From positions 1-64,000 of the forward strand of contig WRHU01000005.1 of the NCBI GenBank assembly GCA_009783085.1: 64,000 bases of DNA. Reading direction: 5' to 3'. Positions 28,451 to 36,032 of this stretch are shown here, piece by piece (within the stretch, counting starts at the first letter, position 1; each line of letters opens with the position of its first letter). Below the pieces are notes generated by a model. The model did no database searches, was not told the origin of the DNA, and saw only the letters and a program-made list of their open reading frames with translations. The stretch is from Coriobacteriia bacterium (GTDB lineage: Bacteria > Actinomycetota > Coriobacteriia > Coriobacteriales > UBA8131). Made by a program: the position numbers and the translations under genes.

Positions 28451-30039
28451 CGCACACCTGCCTTAGGGGAGCGAGCCTCAGGGGAACGGGCCTCAGGGGA
28501 GCGGGCCTCGGAGGAATGGGGCTCACAGGAGCAGACCTCGTCTTGGTCAATGTCTGCGCCCGCCTGACGGTAGCGCTGAACGCGGGCGGCATACCAGTTA
28601 ATAAAGAGAATGAACAAAAATGAAATAAGAATGACCACTACTACCCAAAACGTGGCTACCTCGGTGTGCCCGCCCATCCACTGAAAATAAATAGCAAGCG
28701 GCATGGTTTGCGTAATGCCGGCAAAATTGCCTGCAACAAACAGCGTTGCACCAAACTCTCCCAAGGCACGCGCAAAAGAAAGTACCGTGCCCGCTGCGAT
28801 GGACGGCCAGGCAAGCGGCAAGGTGAGCTTAAAGAACACACGAGAACCCGACCAACCGAGCGTGCGTGCGGCATCGCCCAGGTTTGGGTCAAGGCTTTCA
28901 AAAGCTCCGCGCGCCGTGCGATACATAAGTGGAAACGCCACCACAAACGCTGCGATTACCGCACCGGGCCACGTAAACACAAGCACCACACCATGGTCGA
29001 TAAGCCACCGGCCAAAACCGGTCGAATTGCCAAAAGCAACCAAAAGCAAAAAACCGCAGACTGTGGGCGGCAGCACCATGGGGATAGTAAAAATAGAATC
29101 GAGAACGGCTCGCAGGCGTTCGTTTATTCGCAAAGAATAAAGCGCAGCCGCAAGACCCAACACAAAAACAAAAATCATCGCAACCAAGGAGGTGCGCAGA
29201 GAAACCCAGAAAGGCCGGTAGTCAATGCCCCCAAAAAACTCCCAGACGGCAGCAACCCCTTGCGGAGGGCTGTCTATTACTACGTCGCTTGCAGGAACCA
29301 GCATCCCGCTGTTCACATAATGAGCCACGGTGCTTAAGGAAGCATTATCTGGGTCATTGGTGTTTGCGTTGCTGCTGCCGCTCACGGCGCCACTCGCATT
29401 GCTATCGGCGCTAATGCTCACATAGTAATACCCCGGCTCAACCTCAACACCAAACTGATAAACACAATCATCGAGTGTAAAGCTTGGCTCAGACGTAAAA
29501 ATAAAAGGAGCAGTAAGTGTTTTGAGCGGAAGATTGCCGTTTGCGACCCGCTCGTCAATTTCTTCAATAAGTTTTTTGAACGCCTCTTGGGTGGCGGGCT
29601 CATCAAAGTTCAAGCCAAGCGTCTGGGTGGTGGCAGCAGGCACATATACTACGAGGGCGCTCTCGGCGGCAACAAGCGCAAAGGCGTTGGGCCCAGCAAC
29701 CGGATAACGATAGCCAAAGGAGTGGTTATTGTACGTTTTGTTTGTGCCCTTGTTGCTACGGAGAAAATCGGTCACCGCAAAAGAGATGTTATCTCCCCGT
29801 GCCTCGGTGCCGTTGCGAGAAACTTCAATGGTTCCTGGTTCTGTTGTTTCTGTTGTTTGTGTTGCAGCGGAGTTTGCGACGGGGCTCTCGGTAGAGATTT
29901 CGGCAGGAGGAAGCAGGTTGGCTGGCTCAGCAGGCTCGTTTGCGGCATACGCCACCGAAGACGCACCTAGTACAAGGGCACTGGTCAAAAGCACCAGTGC
30001 GCCAAGCCGCCAAACCATTTTTGGTCGTAATATCCTCAT
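28447..30039 (-). CDS. modB: Molybdate-type ABC permease fused to an unusual N-terminal extracytoplasmic domain
   Basis: The protein has 530 residues, about twice the usual ModB length. Residues 1-33 resemble a signal peptide or anchor helix ending AYA. About 34-265 are a predicted extracytoplasmic domain of unrecognised family, with Thr/Ser/Asn-rich segments. About 275-500 are a standard permease: several helices and the EAA loop (GDAARTLGWSGSRVFFKL) that contacts the ATPase. The C-terminus carries the pentapeptide repeat (R/H)S(P/S)EA. modC overlaps by 4 bp. A terminator separates it from modA, and 12-bp repeats lie just upstream of its start. The start is uncertain; Met8 is an alternative. 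Confidence 0.85.
   Translation of the reverse strand: MRILRPKMVWRLGALVLLTSALVLGASSVAYAANEPAEPANLLPPAEISTESPVANSAATQTTETTEPGTIEVSRNGTEARGDNISFAVTDFLRSNKGTNKTYNNHSFGYRYPVAGPNAFALVAAESALVVYVPAATTQTLGLNFDEPATQEAFKKLIEEIDERVANGNLPLKTLTAPFIFTSEPSFTLDDCVYQFGVEVEPGYYYVSISADSNASGAVSGSSNANTNDPDNASLSTVAHYVNSGMLVPASDVVIDSPPQGVAAVWEFFGGIDYRPFWVSLRTSLVAMIFVFVLGLAAALYSLRINERLRAVLDSIFTIPMVLPPTVCGFLLLVAFGNSTGFGRWLIDHGVVLVFTWPGAVIAAFVVAFPLMYRTARGAFESLDPNLGDAARTLGWSGSRVFFKLTLPLAWPSIAAGTVLSFARALGEFGATLFVAGNFAGITQTMPLAIYFQWMGGHTEVATFWVVVVILISFLFILFINWYAARVQRYRQAGADIDQDEVCSCEPHSSEARSPEARSPEARSPKAGVR
28461..28535. repeat. 15-bp tandem repeat, five copies, at the 3' end of modB
   Basis: The units are variants of CCTCAGGGGAGCGGG in exact 15-bp register. 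They encode the (R/H)S(P/S)EA pentapeptides at the ModB C-terminus and keep frame with copy-number change. Confidence 0.85.
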
Positions 30040-30080
30040 TCCCTAATAATACCCTCTTACTACCTTCAAAGGGCGGGCAA

Positions 30081-30141
30081 AACTTCCTGCGGAACTTTCC
30101 TGAAAAACTTCCTGAGGAGCTTCCTGAGAAAACTACCTACA
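30081..30141. repeat. 12-bp tandem repeat, about five copies, upstream of modB
   Basis: The units are variants of AACTTCCTGAGG starting at 30081, 30093, 30106, 30118 and 30130. They lie in the modA-modB gap, about 40 bases before the modB start. Function unknown. Confidence 0.7.
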
Positions 30142-30161
30142 AAATCCTGCTTAAAACAGTG

Positions 30162-30240
30162 CCAAAAAACTAAAGCTGGCATTTCTGGGCGCGCGTTTAA
30201 TAAGACGTAAAGGAAGGGCAGCGCACCCAAAAATGCCAGC
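30162..30240 (-). terminator. Rho-independent-type terminator between modA and modB
   Basis: The arms at 30221-30240 and 30175-30194 pair over 18 of 20 positions, including ten uninterrupted pairs (GCTGGCATTT/AAATGCCAGC), with a 26-base loop. On the minus strand the stem is followed by TTTAGTTTTTT. It begins 10 bases after the modA stop. Partial read-through would give more binding protein than membrane components. Confidence 0.75.
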
Positions 30241-30249
30241 AAGGTTGGA

Positions 30250-31185
30250 CTACAAAACTTCAAACCCATACTGAGCCCAAACTCTCTGAGCTTCTGGATC
30301 GTTTTGGCAAAATGCGAGAAAGTCAGCGGCTACCTCGGCATTGGCTGAACCCTTGAGAACTGCACCTGGGTACACAATAGGCTTGTGTGTGTCGGCGGGC
30401 AAAACAAAAACTGTTTCAATGCCGGGGAAGCGGAATATATCGCTCGAGTAGACAAAGCCAATCTGACAGTCGCCCGACTCAACGTATTTGGCAGCATTGC
30501 CTACGCTCGCAGCAATCGACAGCTTAGGCTCAATTGCAGCGTCGTAGCTTCCCTCTTTACCCGACTCATCAGAATAGGCACCAATAGTAAAGAGCGCCTG
30601 ATTGGCATATTGTCCTGCTGGTACCGCGTCGGCATCGCCAATAGCTATGCTCGTGATGCCCTCGCCCAAAACGTCTGTGAGTGCGTTGATTTTTGTGTCG
30701 CTGCCTATTGCACGGGCAATAACAAGGTCGTTGGCAAACATATCTCTCCGTGAGCCCTCGTCCATCGAGCCGTTCTCGACAGCGTTATCCATGCTGCCCT
30801 TTGAGGCGGTTATGAGCAAATCGGGAGCGGCTCCACCCTCGATTTCTGCTACAAGATCACCCGAGCCCTTGAACTGGGTGTCGGCGAACGTTACGTTAGG
30901 ATTGGCTTTTGTGTAGAGAGCCTGAACCTCGGGGAGTGCTTTTTCGAGTGAATTGGCGGCGAATGCTTGAAGCTCGACGACGGGTGCGCTTGGGGCAGGA
31001 GTGTCCTGCTCGCCTGCTTGTCCGTCTGCTCCACCGTCTTGCGCTGGTTGCGCGCAGCCAAATAGACCGAACAGTGCGAGCATAAGTGCGAGCGCTGCAA
31101 CCATTGCTCTGCTTGCCCAGAGGCGCGACTTGCGCACAGTACGTGCAGTACGCGAATCTTGCAAAAGTCGTTTGTTCTTTTTCAT
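30250..31185 (-). CDS. modA: Molybdate-type ABC transporter substrate-binding lipoprotein
   Basis: This 311-residue protein starts at MKKNKRLL (31185), with AAAGGA 5 bases upstream; the frame extends 15 codons further without a ribosome site. It has a lipoprotein signal with lipobox LFGC (Cys44). The mature part has ModA features: VVELQAFAANSLEKALPEV at the start, FKGSGDLVAEIEGGAAPDLLITAS, and a C-terminal domain with VLPADTHKPIVYP. It binds the oxyanion outside the membrane and delivers it to ModBC. The basic n-region is long (about 25 residues). Confidence 0.88.
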   Translation of the reverse strand: MKKNKRLLQDSRTARTVRKSRLWASRAMVAALALMLALFGLFGCAQPAQDGGADGQAGEQDTPAPSAPVVELQAFAANSLEKALPEVQALYTKANPNVTFADTQFKGSGDLVAEIEGGAAPDLLITASKGSMDNAVENGSMDEGSRRDMFANDLVIARAIGSDTKINALTDVLGEGITSIAIGDADAVPAGQYANQALFTIGAYSDESGKEGSYDAAIEPKLSIAASVGNAAKYVESGDCQIGFVYSSDIFRFPGIETVFVLPADTHKPIVYPGAVLKGSANAEVAADFLAFCQNDPEAQRVWAQYGFEVL

Positions 31186-31233
31186 GAAAATCCTTTCGCC
31201 GTGTTTGAGTGTTCTCTTAGCCTCTTTCAATGA

Positions 31234-31245
31234 CAGTAATTACTG
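31234..31245. promoter_or_regulatory. Perfect 12-bp palindrome upstream of modA
   Basis: CAGTAATTACTG lies about 50 bases upstream of the modA start codon, downstream of a possible -10 (GATAAT, minus strand). It is a candidate operator; no regulator can be named from sequence. Confidence 0.3.
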
Positions 31246-31273
31246 CTACTGTTCAATGATTATCCTTAACTAA

Positions 31274-31297
31274 CTTTATTTCTAATTAAGAATAAAG
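31274..31297. promoter_or_regulatory. 24-bp imperfect palindrome between modA and padR
   Basis: CTTTATT and AATAAAG flank a TAATTA centre. It lies about 90 bases upstream of modA, near the expected promoter. It does not match the E. coli ModE box closely, so any link to metal or oxyanion control is inference from position. Confidence 0.35.
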
Positions 31298-31385
31298 ATA
31301 TAGTACGGCTTTCTCAGACGTGTGTCAAGCAAAATTTTTGCAAGTTTTGTCCCATCTTCACCCAAAAGAATTTTTCCAAAATCTC

Positions 31386-31428
31386 TTGACACCTCTTGTT
31401 TTTGTATAGTATTATATGAGCTATAATA
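31386..31428 (+). promoter_or_regulatory. padR promoter overlapped by a palindromic operator
   Basis: TTGACA (31386-31391) and TATTAT (31410-31415) are 18 bases apart; TATAGT at 31405 would be too close. The inverted repeat TATTATA-5-TATAATA (31410-31428) covers the -10 and the likely start site, a good layout for autorepression by the PadR-type protein. Confidence 0.6.
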
Positions 31429-31459
31429 TTGTAGATAAAAGAACGAGGAGGTGAATCAA

Positions 31460-31771
31460 GTGGTTTTTCAGATAACGGCAAGCTTGCTTGACGCGTGCGT
31501 TCTCTCACGGCTCTCGCGCAGCGACACCTACGGCTATGAGCTCACGCAAGACTTGCGAGAAAGCCTTCAGGTTTCGGAATCAACACTGTACCCCGTGCTA
31601 CGGCGACTTCAAAGCAGCGCGTTTCTCAAAACCTATGACGTGCCGCACCAGGGGCGCAACCGTCGCTATTACGCAATAACCGAAAGCGGAAAAAAACAAC
31701 TTGATGAGTTTAGAAATGATTGGAAAACGTATCGGAGCAGAATAGATAGTTTTTTGGGAAGTGATGCATGA
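31460..31771 (+). CDS. PadR-family transcriptional regulator
   Basis: The 103-residue winged-helix protein has the PadR pattern: DTYGYELTQDL, recognition-helix region STLYPVLRRLQ and wing RNRRYYAITESGKKQL. The GTG at 31460 is chosen because AGGAGG ends 8 bases upstream; a GTG three codons earlier would overlap that site. PadR proteins are mostly dimeric repressors of the operon they head. The downstream DUF1700 and DUF4097 genes overlap head to tail, so the set is one envelope-associated operon, probably self-regulated through the palindrome at 31410-31428. Confidence 0.88.
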   Translation: MVFQITASLLDACVLSRLSRSDTYGYELTQDLRESLQVSESTLYPVLRRLQSSAFLKTYDVPHQGRNRRYYAITESGKKQLDEFRNDWKTYRSRIDSFLGSDA

Positions 31772-32619
31772 TGGATAAAAACACCTATCTTTTGGAGTTA
31801 GAAAGAGAGCTCAAGGGGCTTTCTGAAATCGACCGCGCAAATGCCCTCGCCTACTATGGTGAGTATCTTGACGATGCCGAGGCGGCTGGAACAGGCTCAA
31901 TAGATGCAGCGGGCGCGACGGGCGACGAAACAAGCGAAGCGGGCGCACAAGCAATAGCAGCCGCCGAAGTAACAGCAGCCGCAGCCGCAGAAAGCATCTT
32001 GGGCTCTCCTCGTACGCTAGCCGCTCAAATAAAAGCCGACATTGCAATGGCGTCTGAGATGCAAGATCCCTTTGGCGAGCAGGCTTCGTTGCCCATTCTT
32101 TCTTGGACAGCTGGCAGTCAGACGAGCGGCGCAACCGCCAACCAAGCCGCCAGCCAAACCACCGCCCAAACCGCCAGCCAGATGCCTCAAGCTGCCAACC
32201 AAACAGCGCCAACCGCCTCCACAGCAGAGAGCACCAAAAGCAAAAGTGGCATAGGAGTAGTGCTAACAGTTGTTTTGGCGATACTGGCGCTCCCCGTTGG
32301 CCTGCCCTTGGCAATTGCGTTGTTTGCCGTCATCATCGCGGTACTCGCAAGCCTCTTTGCCGTTCTCGTATCTTTAGCGGCCGTAGTATTTTCATTCTTT
32401 GTTGCCGGCATAGCTGCCATAGTTGCTGGAATTATTCTTCTCTTTACGGAGTTCGCCGTTGGGCTTTTCTACCTTGGCTCAGGCTTAGTCATGTTTGGAT
32501 TATCTGTGTTGCTCGGAATCGCTTTTTGGCAACTGGGCAGACTATGCATCAAAGGTGTTGCGCGGTTGTTTAACGCCCTGCGCCTTAAACTCGCAAAGAA
32601 AGAGAGGGTGGCACAATGA
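31768..32619 (+). CDS. DUF1700-type membrane protein
   Basis: The protein has 283 residues. The N-terminal ~40 residues (YLLELERELKGLSEIDRANALAYY, not exceeding the helical HAAS-type pattern) are typical of DUF1700 proteins encoded beside PadR regulators. A low-complexity Ala/Gln/Thr/Ser segment (about 100-155) follows. The C-terminal ~110 residues hold about four hydrophobic helices. The start overlaps the padR stop by 4 bases, and its own stop overlaps the next gene by 4 bases. The function is not established; it may couple the regulator to the membrane. Confidence 0.75.
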   Translation: MMDKNTYLLELERELKGLSEIDRANALAYYGEYLDDAEAAGTGSIDAAGATGDETSEAGAQAIAAAEVTAAAAAESILGSPRTLAAQIKADIAMASEMQDPFGEQASLPILSWTAGSQTSGATANQAASQTTAQTASQMPQAANQTAPTASTAESTKSKSGIGVVLTVVLAILALPVGLPLAIALFAVIIAVLASLFAVLVSLAAVVFSFFVAGIAAIVAGIILLFTEFAVGLFYLGSGLVMFGLSVLLGIAFWQLGRLCIKGVARLFNALRLKLAKKERVAQ

Positions 32620-33617
32620 ACACCATAAATACAACAAACACGATGAGCGCAACGAATACAACCGCTCCAACAAACACAACCGCACCAATAAACGCCCTGA
32701 ATAAATCAGTGCGGAACTTTCTCGTAATTGCCGGGGTGCTGGTACTCATTGGCATCGTTTTGGCAGGCATAGGCTTTGGCTTGGGCGGCATGAAATCGGT
32801 CACCTTTACGCCAGACGGCCCCGTTGTTATTGGCTCCGCACATTCAGAAAACGTGCAAATCAACGAGAGCTACACCAAGCTTACCAGCGTCACCGTCAAC
32901 GCCGACCTAACAAAGTTTACGTTGGTAGAAGGAGATGACACGTCCTTTACCTTGCGGGGCACGTATCACCCTGCCCTCCAAGAGTATGAGCTCACCGAGC
33001 AAGACGGAGCTTTGACCATCAGCGGAAAAAACTTGATAAAGAACTGGTGGGGTTTTGGCTTTTTTAACGATGCAAACAACGAGCTGGTGCTCACCTGCCC
33101 AAAGGGAACAAAGCTTAACAACATAAACGTTACCCTTGGGCTCGGAAACTTTGAGGTCAGAAACCTCGAGGCCCACTCGCTCAACGTCAAGCTTGACTTA
33201 GGAAACTTTAACGGGTCTGCACTTGTTGTTGATACGCTCGAAGCAGAGTTGAAACTGGGTGCTTGCACGCTTTCAGAACTGTCGGTAAAAGAATCTGGCA
33301 CATTCAAAATGGACGCAGGCAGCCTCAGAATAAGGGATTCTCTGGTTAACAATCTCACCACCAGAAATAATTTGGGAAGTTTTGAATACTCGGGCACGCT
33401 CACAGGGCTTGTCAAAACAACGCTCGATGCTGGCTCGCTGAGGCTTGATCTTACAAATGCGAAAAACGAGCTGAACTATCGCATCAAAACAGATTTGGGT
33501 TCTGTGAGAGTTAACGGACAAAATCAGGGTAATTCGGTGAACGTTGATATCGTTTCTCCTGCTTGCAGCCTTGATGCCTCCTTGTCTTTGGGAAGTGCTG
33601 AGCTCAATACAAAGTAG
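32616..33617 (+). CDS. DUF4097-type beta-repeat membrane-anchored protein
   Basis: It has 333 residues. An Asn/Thr repeat N-terminus (1-30) is followed by one membrane helix (about 34-58) and then an extracytoplasmic beta-repeat domain with recurring LDLGNF, KLGACTL and TDLGSVRV motifs, the pattern of DUF4097 proteins. Neighbouring PadR and DUF1700 genes are the usual partners of this family, which is often linked to envelope stress. The ATG overlaps the preceding stop (ATGA). No strong terminator is visible after it. Confidence 0.8.
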   Translation: MNTINTTNTMSATNTTAPTNTTAPINALNKSVRNFLVIAGVLVLIGIVLAGIGFGLGGMKSVTFTPDGPVVIGSAHSENVQINESYTKLTSVTVNADLTKFTLVEGDDTSFTLRGTYHPALQEYELTEQDGALTISGKNLIKNWWGFGFFNDANNELVLTCPKGTKLNNINVTLGLGNFEVRNLEAHSLNVKLDLGNFNGSALVVDTLEAELKLGACTLSELSVKESGTFKMDAGSLRIRDSLVNNLTTRNNLGSFEYSGTLTGLVKTTLDAGSLRLDLTNAKNELNYRIKTDLGSVRVNGQNQGNSVNVDIVSPACSLDASLSLGSAELNTK

Positions 33618-33699
33618 AAGCAGCACGGTGTATGAGATGGCACAGAGAGGGCATATGAGAGGGCAGAAAGAAGTCAGGAAGCGTGCGTGAGGCGAGCGT

Positions 33700-33728
33700 T
33701 TGTAAAGCTGTGCATAATGTGGTATTAT
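33700..33728 (+). promoter_or_regulatory. rpmB promoter
   Basis: TTGTAA (33700-33705) and TATTAT (33723-33728) are exactly 17 bases apart. The implied leader is about 115 nt and ends with AGAGGAG before the rpmB ATG. Confidence 0.6.
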
Positions 33729-33851
33729 TCTCAAGTTTCTGTCTGAACTACGGATAATGCGCCGATACGCGCAGATAAGCGCCCGCCTTGTGTTTCTCGC
33801 AAAGAAAGTGCAAAAGAGCGCTTTGCCGTTTGAAAAAAAGAGGAGTTTGTT

Positions 33852-34040
33852 ATGTCAAAAATATGTTCAGTGTGTGGCAAGCACCCGTCCGCCGGGCGCA
33901 ACGTGAGCCACTCGCACCGCGTGACCAATCGCGTGGTAAATCCTAATATCCAAAAGGTTACTATTGTGGAGAACGGTTACGCCCACAAGGCTAACGTCTG
34001 CACCAAGTGCCTCAAAGCCGGAAAGGTTGTTCGCGGCTAG
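33852..34040 (+). CDS. rpmB: 50S ribosomal protein L28
   Basis: The 62-residue protein matches L28 over its whole length (CSVCGKHPSAGRNVSHSHR, then NGYAHKANVCTKC within the family pattern). Cys5/Cys8 and Cys50/Cys53 form the zinc-ribbon version of L28. AGAGGAG lies 7 bases before the ATG. It is transcribed alone from its own promoter and faces thiN convergently. Confidence 0.97.
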   Translation: MSKICSVCGKHPSAGRNVSHSHRVTNRVVNPNIQKVTIVENGYAHKANVCTKCLKAGKVVRG

Positions 34041-34125
34041 TTCACGGCTACTTCGCGTTCAGTTTTGTGGTTGGGCTGGAAAGCTTGCGGGCAAGCGCGT
34101 TTTTGTGCGGGCACAACAGACTTGC

Positions 34126-35064
34126 TTAGCAACTCGCCCAACGAACTGGCAAACCAAGCACAAACACCGCAACCGATCCTTCGAAAACCCTGATGTACGC
34201 ATCGGGGTTTTTTGTTGCGTTGAAAACATTCGAAACCCCACGGGGGTCAAGCGGACGCAGGCGCGCATGGTCAAGCTCCCACGTAAGCCCTACCTCCGAA
34301 ACAACCGCCTCCCCACCAAGAGCCAAAACAGAAACCAGAGTATCTGCATCTGGCAAGACATCAAGGTCAGAAAATTTAAGCTCAGGATTTTGCTCGTTGA
34401 GAAAGACTACCGTGGCTGCACTGTCTATGACAAGCGGCTTAAGGTGAGCAGCGGCAGAAAGCGCGCCGAGCGCCGCAAGCTCGTGGTCGATGCGCCCACC
34501 CAAAACGTTAGTAACTACGAGGGGCAGCGTGCTCAAGGTGAAATGAGAGGCGATGAAGTTCAAGGCAAGCTCAAGGTCAGTTTCATCTTTATGCGGATTG
34601 ACTGAGATAATTTCGCAATCGCTTGCACGATAGGCGGCAAGAGCCTGCTCGCTAATAGAATCAAAATCTCCCATAAGGTAGTTGATGGAAACTCCTGCTG
34701 CGTGGGTGAGGTCGGCCCCACTGTCGGTTGCAAGACAAAAGGCTGCATTTGCCGCCAAGCTCGCCGTTAGCTCGACGGCTGCTGTGTGAGCGTCTTGCCC
34801 ATTGTGGGCATTTTGCAAGCGCTGCTCGCTTTGCTCACTTTGGGCGTTTTGCCCACTTTGCTCACTTTGCACGCTTTTCCCACTTTGCTCACGTTGCGTG
34901 CGCTGCTCAGGTTGCACACGTTGCGTGCGTTGCCCAGCTCGCTCTTGGGGCACACCATTCTCATGGGTCGCATCATTCTCATGGGGCGCACCATTCTCAT
35001 GGGACACACCCTTCTCCTGGGGCGCGCCGCCAACAAGCAAAACATAGGGTTCCTCAATTTTCAC
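34126..35064 (-). CDS. thiN: Thiamine pyrophosphokinase with an ~80-residue repeat insertion
   Basis: The enzyme converts thiamine to thiamine pyrophosphate with ATP. The family motifs are present: MGDFDSIS, HKDETDLELAL and GGRIDHELA. At 312 residues it is about 90 longer than usual. The excess is a low-complexity insertion (about 14-93) between the first beta strand (YVLLVGGAP) and the next (AFCLATDSGAD), made of hexapeptides like GAPHEN and Gln/Ser/Glu-rich repeats. The GTG start has GAGAGG upstream. No TPP riboswitch was recognised before it. Confidence 0.88.
   Translation of the reverse strand: MKIEEPYVLLVGGAPQEKGVSHENGAPHENDATHENGVPQERAGQRTQRVQPEQRTQREQSGKSVQSEQSGQNAQSEQSEQRLQNAHNGQDAHTAAVELTASLAANAAFCLATDSGADLTHAAGVSINYLMGDFDSISEQALAAYRASDCEIISVNPHKDETDLELALNFIASHFTLSTLPLVVTNVLGGRIDHELAALGALSAAAHLKPLVIDSAATVVFLNEQNPELKFSDLDVLPDADTLVSVLALGGEAVVSEVGLTWELDHARLRPLDPRGVSNVFNATKNPDAYIRVFEGSVAVFVLGLPVRWASC
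34184..34213 (+). terminator. Rho-independent terminator for rpmB, inside the thiN 3' coding region
   Basis: On the plus strand ACCCTGATG and CATCGGGGT pair around a TACG tetraloop (34196-34199) and are followed by a T-run to 34213. A weaker hairpin with T-run lies at 34083-34104. The stem lies in codons near the ThiN C-terminus, so the two convergent transcription units overlap. Confidence 0.6.
34941..35028. repeat. 18-bp in-frame tandem repeat inside thiN
   Basis: About five units of the type CATTCTCATGGGGCGCAC encode the hexapeptide series in the ThiN insertion. A second repeat of short TTGCTCACTT-like units lies at about 34800-34925. Confidence 0.75.
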
Positions 35065-35227
35065 AAAAGCCTCTCTTTTCTCGTAAGCTCCTTTGCCTCA
35101 TAAATAATCTGTTGGTCGCAAAGGCTGCTACCTTGCGCCCAACTAACACACTTCGGCATTTCGCGTCTCACAAAAACCTCTTTTGCCGAGATGCGTATAT
35201 TTCTGCCGTAAAGCCCCTTTGCCAAGG

Positions 35228-35255
35228 TTGCACATGGCGAGGTCAGGTATATTAT
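35228..35255 (+). promoter_or_regulatory. queT promoter
   Basis: TTGCAC (35228-35233) and TATTAT (35250-35255) are 16 bases apart. The leader would be only about 20 nt, too short for a riboswitch. A minus-strand TATAAT overlaps (35256-35251) and might serve thiN. Confidence 0.5.
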
Positions 35256-35281
35256 ACAAGTGAATAAACGTAAGGAGAAAC

Positions 35282-35971
35282 ATGGCAGCGCAAGAAACGC
35301 AAGAACCTCAAGAGCCTCGTCAGACGCAAGAAACACAAGGAACGCAAGAGCCCCGTCAAGCGCAAAGAGTGCAAAGAGCGCAAGAGGCTCAAAAAGCACA
35401 AAAACCCCAGCGGTTCACCACACGCCTTATCGCGCGCACCGGCATGATTGCCGCCGTGTACGCCGCGCTCACCATTTTGGCCCTCACGCTGCTGCAAGGC
35501 TTAGCGTGGGGACCCATACAGCTCCGTATCTCAGAGGCCGTTTGCGTGCTGGCACTACTTACGCGCGCGGGTATTCCGGGCCTAACTATCGGGTGTATTA
35601 TTGCCAATTTAGTTGGCATAGCCTTAACAGGCAGTGGGGCTTTGGGTTTGCTTGATGTTGTCTGTGGTTCGCTTGCTACTTTTTTGGGTGCGTTTTGGGC
35701 TTGGAAGCTGCGCGAGCGACCAAACATCGCCCTGCTTGGCCCCGTTATTGCCAACGCTCTCATTGTTGCAGCGTATCTACCACTTATGCTTGCCGCATAT
35801 GGCTTCTACACTGTCCCCTTCACCGAGATTAGTCTTGTTGACAGCTATCCGCTCATGTATTTCTTTGGCGTAGTTGCTATTGGAATTGGCGAAGCGATTG
35901 TGGTCTACGCCCTTGGGCTCCCCCTCTTAAAAGCACTCAAAAAGCTCAATATTTTTACTGGGGAGGGCTAG
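35282..35971 (+). CDS. queT: QueT-family transporter (ECF S component)
   Basis: The protein has 229 residues. A Gln/Glu/Pro-rich repeat tail (1-45) precedes about six membrane helices. GPIQLRISEAVCVLAL and IPGLTIGCIIANL match the QueT family, which is thought to import queuosine precursors such as preQ1 with an ECF energy module. No preQ1 riboswitch is present, so the substrate is less certain. AAGGAG precedes the ATG. The repeat tail is encoded by about 35285-35405 in short direct repeats. Confidence 0.8.
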   Translation: MAAQETQEPQEPRQTQETQGTQEPRQAQRVQRAQEAQKAQKPQRFTTRLIARTGMIAAVYAALTILALTLLQGLAWGPIQLRISEAVCVLALLTRAGIPGLTIGCIIANLVGIALTGSGALGLLDVVCGSLATFLGAFWAWKLRERPNIALLGPVIANALIVAAYLPLMLAAYGFYTVPFTEISLVDSYPLMYFFGVVAIGIGEAIVVYALGLPLLKALKKLNIFTGEG

Positions 35972-36032
35972 AACAGCACCTATATTTGAGTCCAATCATC
36001 AATTTATGTCTCAAGCACAAACATTCGTTCCC

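Noticed and set aside
35065-35281. TPP riboswitch before thiN or preQ1 riboswitch before queT
   Set aside because: Neither the conserved TPP core nor a preQ1 aptamer pattern was seen, and the predicted queT leader is only about 20 nt.
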